Part shown: positions 56,536-64,000 of the stretch, in pieces
Position numbering within the stretch: position 1 is the first letter of the stretch
Layout: each line of letters opens with the position of its first letter
NCBI RefSeq assembly: GCF_051014445.1
Contig: NC_135137.1
Location: 24,677,501-24,741,500, forward strand
From: Colletes latitarsis
Lineage: Eukaryota; Arthropoda; Insecta; Hymenoptera; Colletidae
Length of the DNA stretch: 64,000 nucleotides
Direction: 5' to 3'
Translations under genes and position numbers: made by a program
The notes under the pieces: generated by a model
What the model was told of the DNA's origin: nothing
Seen by the model: only the letters and a program-made list of their open reading frames with translations
The model's database searches: none

Positions 56536-57795
56536 CTACTGTGTGCAAAAAATAGGGTGACATTTGTTATAAAATGCAAAATCTTTATTTATTCTTACAA
56601 ATCAATTTCATCTCCTTCAAAGTAATCCCTATTCGACATAATGCACTTATGCCAACGTTTTTTCCATTCTTCAAAACGGCTGAAAAAGTCCTCTTCTGGA
56701 ATGGCCTTTAAAGCGCGCAGCGATTCACGTTGAATCTCTTCAATAGTCTCAAATCGGTATCCCCAGAGTGGTCTTTTGAGTTTACTAAATAGCCAGAAGT
56801 CGCATGGTGCTATATCAGGCGAATACGTTGCCTGTGGAACGATATGAGTTGAATTTTTGGCCAGATGATCACGAATAATCAACGCAGTGTGAGACGACGC
56901 GTTATCATGGCGCAAAAACCAACAGTTGCTTCGCCACAATTCCGGCCTCATTTTGCGAATAGCTTCACGCAAACGACGCGTAACACTTAAATAATATTCC
57001 TTATTAACAGTTTGACCCGGCGGGAGGAATTCATGGTGCACCACATCACGATAATCGAGAAAAACTGTTAACATGACTTTGATTTTTGAACGACTGGCGC
57101 GATTTTTTCGGTCTTTCTGCACCTTTAGCACGATATTCGCTCGATTGGTCAGCTGTTTCCGGGTCGTAGGCATAGATCCAAGTCTCATCTCCCGTAATGA
57201 TGCGTTTCATGACTGATTCATAGTCGAAAATCATCTGTTTGCAGATGTTAATACGATGCTTTTTTTCGAACAAATTCAGTGCTTTCGGTACCAATCGAGA
57301 CTTGACACGTTTCAAGTCCAAGACATCTTTCAAAATGGTATTGACTGACCCTTTTGAAATGCCAACAGTGTCTAAAAGGTCTTTTATTGTTAGTCGACGA
57401 TTTTGTAGCACTAGTTTTTTGATTTCATCGACGTGGCTTTGATCAGTAGACGTTGATGGCCGTCCTTGGCGCTTTTTGTCTTCAACGCTTTCTCGGCCAT
57501 CTTGGAACTCTTTGTACCACTTATAAACATTTTTTTTCGACATAGCCTGGTCTCCGAAGGTTTTTCGCAGCATTTCCAAAGTATCCGCGGCAGAATATTC
57601 ATTATGAAAATCGCCGAATGCACTTTTACTGTTATGGATAAACAAGCGTATCTCAAAAACAATTGAAGATAATGACGTGAAATTTGAAATAGATGACAGT
57701 AACAGAGCTACCAAGCTATAGAAAAAAAGTTTATCAGTTTGGATAAAGCCGCGAAGTTTAAATTGAAAAGTCACCTTACTTTTTGGACACAGTAG
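56536..57795 (-). mobile_element. mariner element next to the solo LTR
   Basis: A 1260-bp element with ends CTACTGTGTGCAAAAAATAG and (reversed) CTACTGTGTCCAAAAAGTAA, then GGTGAC in both; flanked by TA (56534-56535 and 57796-57797). Confidence 0.85.
56595..57670 (-). pseudogene. mariner transposase (DD34D), one frameshift
   Basis: Two overlapping frames. The first (to 57046) has NEYSAADTLEMLRKTFG, KKNVYKWYKEFQDGRESVED, GRPSTSTDQSHVDEI (HTH and hinge) and ITGDETWIYAYDPE (first Asp). The second (from 57188) has SRSKIKVMLTVFLDYRDVVH, FLRHDNASSHTA (second Asp) and YSPDIAPCDFWLF (third Asp), with exactly 34 residues between the last two. A one-base shift near 57090 separates them. It ends at 56595 with YFEGDEIDL. 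The true start lies near 57670 but its Met is unclear in this copy. Confidence 0.88.
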
Positions 57796-57801
57796 TATAT
57801 A

Positions 57802-58839
57802 CAGGGTGTTCGGCCACCCCTGGGAAAAATTTTAATAGGGGATTCTAGAGGCCAAAATAAGACGAAAATCAAGAATACCAATTTGTTGATGGAGGCTTCG
57901 TTAAAAAGTTATTAACAATTAAATTCAAAAATTTCAAATCGTTCTGGAAAAATTATTTTTAGCTAGGAGGGTCGATTACAATCATTTTTGGTCATTACAC
58001 ATACCCCCGAAATCCGACGCATCTTTGAGAAAAAAATTCCTCACCGAAAATCTAATTTCAGGCCAGAAATCGTTCCCCGAAATTTCATGCGAATCTTTAA
58101 GGCATCATAACTTCTGAACGGATTGGACGATTTTAATTTTCAAAAACGCAAATGACGCGTATTTAAATGAAGAATATGCAGAAATTGCAAAAATATTCGA
58201 AAAGTTGATCCTTGACACCGTAAATTGAGAGAAACCCATTAAAAATGATCCAATTTTCAAACAGCCATAACTCTTACAATAATGAATATATTTCAACGAA
58301 ACTTTTTTCTGAAGTAGAGCTCATGAGTACCTACAAAAAAGTATTACACAACTTTTCTGTAGGGCGTTAAATAAAATTACTAAAAATAAAAAACGAATTT
58401 TTAAGAAAACTCCACAGGGGGTAGGTACCTAAATTGTTCGACGAAAGCAAAAGTTTCAAATCGTTGTAAAAAAAATATTTTTGTCTGTAGGGGTCAATTA
58501 CAATTATTTTTGGTGAAGAGTCATATCCCCGAAATCCTACTCATTTCCTAGAGAAAAATTCGAGAAGGTGTGAAAATTTCGACAAAATTGAAAAATTTCA
58601 AATTATTGTGGAAAAATTATTTTCGGTTGCGGGGGTCAATTGCAATAATTTTTTATGAATATACCTACCCCCGACATCCTACCCACTTTCTAGAAAAAAA
58701 TTTATTACGTGCGGAACTTTAAACGTTAATAACTTTTTAACGAAATCTCCATCAACAAATTAGTATTCTTGATTTTCATCTTATTTTGGCCTCTAGAATC
58801 TCCTATTAAAATTTTTCCCAGGGTTGGCCGAACACCCTG
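57802..58839. repeat. CAGGGTG-family repeat, copy E, longest copy
   Basis: A 1038-bp copy with ends CAGGGTGTTCGGCCACCCC and (reversed) CAGGGTGTTCGGCCAACCC, flanked by TA. It contains three recognisable internal units (near 57925-58030, 58445-58555 and 58600-58690) with TTTCAAAT...TGGAAAAATTATTTT and TCAATTACAATTATTTTTGG. About 350 bp near 58040-58400 is a different segment. Confidence 0.78.
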
Positions 58840-58989
58840 TATATGTAGGATGTGATTGGGAGGGTGCCGAATATACGGTTCGTACTATTGAAGAATATTT
58901 ATTGAAAATAGAAGAATAGGTAATATGTCGGTTTGAGCTGTAAACTATGACGCGTGATATTTCTTTCATTCTTCTTTGACGACTGCTCC

Positions 58990-60120
58990 TGTGGACGATA
59001 GTACACATCAACAGCATACGCGTTCCCGTACGCATCTATGCGTAATATTCCCTCACTCGGCCTTTCCTGCATTATCTTCGGTCTCCGAAGACACGTCGCC
59101 AATTTCTCTGTTACAATTAAACGGTTTTATGTAATCTACGGCGGTACTAGTCATCATAGGTCCTTCACCATCATTCGATCGCGCTACCTCATATCGATCA
59201 TTTCGCTTAATTTTCGTTACTTTCTTTTGATAAATACTAAATCGCCTTCGTATTGTTTTGCCGATTTTTATCATATTGTCGCCTATTTTCCTCCCGTTAA
59301 CAAATTTTCTTTTGCCAAACCTCTTAAATCATCGCGGTTTTCATTGTACATTTGTATCGCTGCCTGCTCGATAACAGTGATAATTTCGTGATCTTTTCTG
59401 GGTTTTATTTTTCTTCTAAAAAGGACTTCGAACGGTGTCATGCCTATTGTTCGTTGGTATGTGCTATTTATACATTTTTGGACTCTAATTTTGCTAATAC
59501 AGGTATTATTGTGCGAATAGTGTGCTCTGCTTGTCCGTTTCCGCGAGGGAGGAACTCCCATCGTAATTTCTATTTTTTTTATATCTTCTTCTTCACAATA
59601 CATATTTCTGAAATTCTAGTGACGTAAATGCAGTTCCCTTGTCTGATATGATACGATCTGGATTGCCGAAAATTCTTTGCTGACTATCTAACTTACCAAT
59701 TGTTTTCTTGCTGCTATTTTCATAGGATATAACCATGTAAATTTGGAAAAACCGTCTATTGTTATCAAAATGTATTTATATGCTTTACTTGTTGTCGCCA
59801 TTAGGTCTATCCCCTTTTGGTATCAGAGTTAATTTACCTTCCTTTTTTTCTGAATTTTTTCTCAGATAATATACTCGGAATGCAACAACTGACAAATTTT
59901 TTCAATTTCTCTTCTAATGTAGGGATATAATATTCTGACTCAATAGCCTCTTTCATTTCTCTTATGCCAAAGTGGCTATTTTCCTGCGTTTCTCTTATTA
60001 TTTCTGTTTGTAAACAAGAAGGCACCACAATTACATTTTTACCGTTCCTCCGCCTCATCCAAATATTGTTCTTTACTAAATAATCTTCGTATGTTTCTGT
60101 GGCGACCAGAAAAGGCGTTA
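58990..60120 (-). pseudogene. pol: gypsy integrase, second part of a split pol
   Basis: On the minus strand from 60120: VATETYEDYLVKNNIWMRRR, then ETQENSHFGIREM and YYIPTLEEKLKKFVSCC (zinc-binding HH..CC module), then LTLIPKGDRP. The catalytic core is readable in shifting frames: ITIDGFSKF-like (first Asp) near 59800, RIISDKGTAF (second Asp) near 59655, and RGNGQAEHTIRT-like (Glu) near 59555. Then TIGMTPFEVLFRRK. The tail (59274-59053) has KVTKIKRNDRYEVARSND and AVDYIKP. It belongs with the RT/RNase H piece at 62962-63765. Many stops and shifts. Confidence 0.82.
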
Positions 60121-61295
60121 GGAACGGCGGGGCCGTGTACAATCGATTATAGGGATCGGGTCGAGTGTAATATCGATCGATGGCACGTGCCGAGAACTGT
60201 TACACCCGACGCAGAGATGCCAGAAGTGCACCGAAGGTGCTCTCTCACACTATGCCAGATCACGCGTACGTGAGCTCGTAGAGTTTCGGAAAGTCGACAA
60301 AGGCAAACTGACGCATGCCCTCTTTCTCGATTCTCCGAAGCTGCCCGAAGTAATTTCGGACTGCCTCATGGGAGTCGAGAGAGAAAGGCTCACATTTGCC
60401 TTCTCGCTCTTAACAACTGAAATCCGACCTCCCGTCTACGGCATACGATTTGGAATCTCGAGCCGTGATTTTCGACTGCCCAGGCACTTTTATTTTCCGA
60501 CCTATGTAGGCGCACATAAGCAAAGTACCCATAATGGAAAAAAAATTTTGTAAAATTTATTTTACGGAAATACACGTTTTAAGACCCCCTGATCATATTT
60601 TAATTATTGAAAAAAAAGAAATTTTTTTTTATTATTCCTATGTATGAGTGTACATATGTATATTATTAATACGATTGAGTATAAATGGCTGAATGAATTT
60701 AAATGGAACTTTACATTTAAGTTTTATGTTCTCATTTCAAAGTCCGATTAGTCTTTGACTATAATCAATCCATGGATAATAATGATTATATCTCTTGTTT
60801 CATAGTTGTTCCGATACATAGGCATAATTTATAAAAGATCTTTTAAGTGTTTCATATAAATCTTGGGAAGAATTCAATTTTATGTAAAAAAAATTAAATA
60901 AACTTTTTCTTTATCTTCTCTAGAGAAGAAAAACTTAAATGAAATCTTATACATTATATGCTTACTTAAATCGCATTGAAAACGAATACCACAAATGTTT
61001 TAGAATAATGTGCAAAATGGTTTTACTCGCAAAGGGTTAATTGAGAAATAAATGCTTGGTAATTAAAAACAGCAGTAAGCAGCTTAACCGGCTGGGATTT
61101 TCGCTAAAACAAATTGAAAACTCGATTCTAATAAGGGAAAGTTGAAATGGTACCCGATTTTGGGTTAAGTTTTACTGCAAGATATTATTAAAGTTATTAC
61201 AGCTAGTTATCTTCAAACATAGAACCAAATTCACCAATAAGTAATATGGTGTGAATGATGGGGTGTTTGGCTGTAAGTTCGAGGTTCTTTTGCTC

Positions 61296-61335
61296 TGCAG
61301 GTTCGAATCCTGCAAAAAGAAATCTTTTTTTTTTT
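61296..61335 (+). other. tRNA-like T arm followed by a T run
   Basis: TGCAGGTTCGAATCCTGCA is a perfect T-arm stem and loop with B-box sequence, followed by a pol III-like T run at 61324-61335. No matching acceptor, D arm or anticodon arm is seen upstream, so it is not a tRNA gene. Confidence 0.35.
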
Positions 61336-61435
61336 AATTATATTTTAATCGTACACTAAATGTGACATTATATTTTTGTCTGATCTTCGAATATTTTTTT
61401 TTAAAGTTGAATTTACCAATTACATTTAACATGTG

Positions 61436-61640
61436 TTATTTTCAATATATGAAGTACATGAATCTGGATGGTATTTTTCGTAAAAACAGTCAAAACATAA
61501 AAATTTTAAACACCACGTACATCTAATGAAAATTCTGTTTTCACAGAAATTACAAAATTTTGTATTTAACTCTGATGGAAAGACCGCTTCATTTACATTG
61601 ATATAATGTGAATGATTTTCGGATTTCGATTTACTTGTAC
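61436..61640 (-). pseudogene. Cysteine-rich finger remnant of a pogo-like transposase
   Basis: The minus-strand frame ends FCNFCENRIFIRC, then TWCLKFLCFDCFYEKYHPD, then SCTSYIENNTC before a stop at about 61436. The pattern C..C....I.RC.WC....C...F...YH...C is that of the finger in the CAAG elements at 35648, 30556 and 46668, with changed spacing at one His. Upstream coding is decayed. This links the 60.2-kb family with the CAAG family at the protein level, although the DNA ends differ. Confidence 0.55.
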
Positions 61641-62961
61641 CTCGTACTTTTTACCTTGTACTTCAGGTAAAAAGGGATATAACTGGCTAAAACAGTTTTA
61701 TGATAGTACCTGCTAACTCATGTTACTGTTCTAAAATGAAACGCTATGTTTTGTATCTTTAAAACTATTCGACTATGTCCTTTTAAAATTTTAAATCCAA
61801 CCCATACTTTGTATCATACTGGCAAACGGGATCACTATTCCTTTGTTTTTAAACGGTTTGATGGTGGGGATCTCGTGACTATTGCTCGTATGTACATTAA
61901 TCAAAAATTAATGTATCTACGAGCTCTTTTTTCATTACATTAGTTTAAACATTTCAATATTGCACATTACATAATTAAATAACAATTTTTTATATTTCCC
62001 TCCTGATGGAAGAGACCACTACGTTCCCGTGGTTTCCATTGAACGGTATCGTGCACGTTATTAATTTTTATAGATCGATACAATCATTTTTTTATGCAAA
62101 ATTAAGCCAAATCAAACATATAATATTTAGTTCGTCATAACAAATTGATACGGTTAACTCAAAATATATCGAGGAAAATCATTATTAATTAATTTCCGCA
62201 ACTATTAATTCTACTTTTCTGTTTATGTCATAAAAATAAGAACTCTTATTGAAAAATGCCACAACGTGCACGATACTGGCAAAGAGTGGACTCTCATTTT
62301 AATTTATTAATTTTCAATCTTAAAGAATTTTGATTTTGAAAAATCGTATTATTAATATGCATATGTACGCTCATACATGGGTATAATAAAAAAAATTTCT
62401 TTTTTTTCAATAATTAAAATATGATTAGGGGGTCTTGAAACGTGTATTTCCGTAAAATAAATTTTACAAAATTTTTTTCCCATTATGGATACTTTGCTTA
62501 TGTGCGCCTACATAGGTCGGAAAATAAAAATGCCTGGGCAGTCGAGAATCACGGCTCGAGATTCCAAATCGTATGCCGTAGACGGGAGGTCGGATTTCAG
62601 TTGTTAAGAGCGAGAAGGCAAATATGAGCCTTTTTCTCTTGACTCCCACGAGGCGGTCCGAAATTACTTCGGGCAGCTTCGGAATAATCGAGAAAGAGGG
62701 CATGTGTCAGTTTGCCTTTGTCGACTTTCCGAAACTCTACGAGCTCACGTACGCGTGATCTGGTATATGCGAGTAGGGCACCGGGTGCTGAATCTGACAT
62801 CTCTGACCCGGCGCGAAGGAAACCAAAGGACGATCGGGAAGCGTGGTATACTATAAGCCAAGGCCCCGATTGCCGAAGTCAGTCAGAATAACAGAAATTA
62901 TTGTAACGCGTCTTTAAATACATCCAGCATTCTACACTACATTTCGCTTTCTAAAATACGC

Positions 62962-63765
62962 CTAATTATCCTGTAGTCTGTCTTCTTCGGTTTGTTTCTT
63001 TTTTATCATCGTGAGCAATTTATTTTCTATCACTAACAACGGAAATCTACTGAGCGCATCTACGTGCTTAAGTCGCGTTCCTGTGCGATGTTCTATTCTA
63101 TACTCAAATTCTTCAAGGGCCAATTCCCAACGCGCAATTTTAGGTGATAAATCTCTTTTTGACAGTGTTTTTGCTTCGCAGTTAGTGACTAACTTAAACG
63201 GCACTCCCAAGAGATATATGCGAAATTTTCGAACTGCGTTTATAGCCGCTAACACTTCCAATTTCTAAGAATGACATTTTCGTTCTACTTCGGAAGTTTT
63301 CTTGCTGTAATAATACACAGGATGAAATGCGTTTCCGTTTCTTACTTTCTGTAGTAAAACTGCGACGAACCCTTCCTGGCTGGCGTCAGTACTGACCTCC
63401 GTTTCTGCGTTTTGATCATAAATCCGAAGTACTGGCTTTGTAGCTAATATAGATTTTAACGTTAAAAATGCTTGCTCTTGTTATTTTTTCCATATAAATT
63501 GTACATCTTGTTTAATTAAATCGAACAGTAGCTTTGCGATTTTGGCATAATTTTTAACAAATTTGCAAAAATATCCCGTTAATCCTAAGAAACTTTGGAT
63601 ATGTTTTTTATTCTTTGGTTTTGGAAATTTTTCGACTGCTCGAATTTTATTGCTACTTGAATATACGTTTCCAATTTGGATCTTTGTGTCCTAAAGATTC
63701 TATCCTAAACTGCAAAAATTGACATTTATCCCAGTTAATTGTTGGCCCAATTCTGGCTGCTACTT
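62962..63765 (-). pseudogene. pol: gypsy reverse transcriptase end and RNase H, first part of a split pol
   Basis: On the minus strand from 63765: KVAARIGPTINWDKCQFLQF (RT palm end), then in-frame FLGLTGYFCKFVKNYAKIAK, then STDASQEGFVAVLLQK (RNase H Asp), KTSEVERKCHS and LEVLAAINAVRKFRIYLLG, then FKLVTNCEAKTL (second RNase H Asp is replaced; usual is TD) and HVDALSRFP. Two in-frame stops (near 63484 and 63270) and a shift near 63660. The YxDD box is beyond the insertion at 63766. Continues as integrase at 60120. Confidence 0.85.
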
Positions 63766-63769
63766 TTAA

Positions 63770-64000
63770 CCCTTTCGCTACGGGCGGGTTCTTTGCCACG
63801 GTACGCCCGCTGAACGAACCGCAACAAAACTGCTGCACGCTCCGCCTGACTGACCGTCAGCGGCCGCGCTCACGTCTCACACACCTTGACTGCGGTGACA
63901 GTGTTTTCAAAGGAAAAAACTTTTCTCAAAACAATGTATTTATAACGTCTTAACATGCACACTTTTAATTAAAATTTGAGAACAAATAACATTACAAAAA
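63770..64000. mobile_element. Start of a probable piggyBac-type element, cut by the window end
   Basis: The gypsy RT is interrupted at a TTAA (63766-63769), and the inserted DNA starts CCCTTTCGCTACGGGCGGG. piggyBac-type elements start with CCC-rich ends next to TTAA. Nothing coding is visible in the 230 bases present. The other end would be outside the window. Confidence 0.5.

Larger units (their letters stand above)
60205..62815. mobile_element. Long-inverted-repeat element with cysteine-finger remnant
   Basis: The arms (about 60205-60680 and 62345-62815) are inverted copies, e.g. ATCACGCGTACGTGAGCTCG, TTTCGGAAAGTCGACAAAGG and GCATACGATTTGGAATCTCG. The core has a minus-strand cysteine finger at 61440-61590 and a tRNA-like arm at 61296. 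It is the larger relative of 7151-8790. It has no readable catalytic domain. Confidence 0.75.
60121..62950 (+). repeat. LTR inserted in the gypsy pol, itself split by an inverted-repeat element
   Basis: Left part about 60121-60204 (GGGTCGAGTGTAATATCGAT) and right part about 62816-62950. The right part has CCAAAGGACGATCGGGAAGC followed by GGTATACTATAAGCC, the same promoter layout as the LTRs at 27309 and 36165. It separates RNase H from integrase coding. The exact junctions and target duplication were not resolved. Confidence 0.5.

Noticed and set aside
60368..60575. 61-codon ORFs at 60390-60575 and 62442-62627 with nearly the same sequence
   Set aside because: They are the same stretch of the two inverted arms and carry no domain; similarity reflects the repeat.
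61256..61335. tRNA gene
   Set aside because: Only the T arm folds. No acceptor stem, D arm or anticodon arm can be placed upstream.
1..64000. CRISPR arrays, operons or phage modules
   Set aside because: The sequence is eukaryotic; no regularly spaced direct repeats with unique spacers were seen, and tandem-looking repeats are MITE internal units or microsatellites.

Overview
This window is eukaryotic, AT-rich and almost entirely made of transposable elements. I found no host protein-coding gene I can defend. The element mix (Merlin, mariner, Tc1-like, piggyBac, hAT, pogo-like, BEL/Pao, copia, Ty3/gypsy, R1- and R2-lineage LINEs) and a short TTAGG run fit an insect, most likely a hymenopteran such as an ant. 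That placement is inference. Bacterial features (operons, ribosome binding sites, CRISPR) do not apply.

Layout. 1-3.4 kb: a palindromic repeat and a decayed pogo-like element. 3.4-6.5 kb: a 5' LTR plus gag and the first part of pol of a BEL/Pao element on the minus strand, broken in reverse transcriptase. 7.1-8.8 kb: a long-inverted-repeat element related to one at 60.2-62.8 kb. 9.9-17.4 kb: small MITEs, a decayed Tc1 gene, a solo LTR, and copies of a repeat family beginning CAGGGTGTTCGGCCACCCC. 18.9-21.0 kb: a Merlin element with an unbroken transposase, 237-bp terminal repeats and a perfect 8-bp target duplication. 22.4-29.2 kb: Merlin-type non-autonomous relatives and several Tc1 elements, one inserted in another. 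29.7-32 kb, 34.7-43.65 kb and 45.9-47.9 kb: three elements that share CAAG...CTTG ends, long inverted repeats and 3-bp TNA target duplications, and encode all or part of a pogo-like transposase with a cysteine-rich tail. 33.5-34.7 kb: a gypsy pol tail split by a TTAA-flanked element. 37.7-42.5 kb: a copia element with 98% identical LTRs, inserted in the middle CAAG element. 43.7-50.3 kb: piggyBac and hAT pseudogenes opened up by later insertions. 51.4-54.7 kb: R1-like and R2-lineage LINE tails, the latter split by a mariner. 55.9-58.8 kb: a solo LTR with a mariner at its edge and a further CAGGGTG repeat. 58.9-63.8 kb: a gypsy pol split by an LTR that is itself split by an inverted-repeat element. 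63.77 kb to the end: probably the start of a piggyBac-type element.

Insertion order can be read from the nesting. For example, piggyBac/gypsy remnants came before the CAAG element, which came before copia. A 131-codon unbroken ORF at 46.7-47.1 kb appears to join the N-terminus of the CAAG-family transposase to its cysteine-rich tail, lies behind a TATA-like motif, and is the most interesting candidate for a functional small protein. The Merlin transposase is the best candidate for a still-active enzyme.
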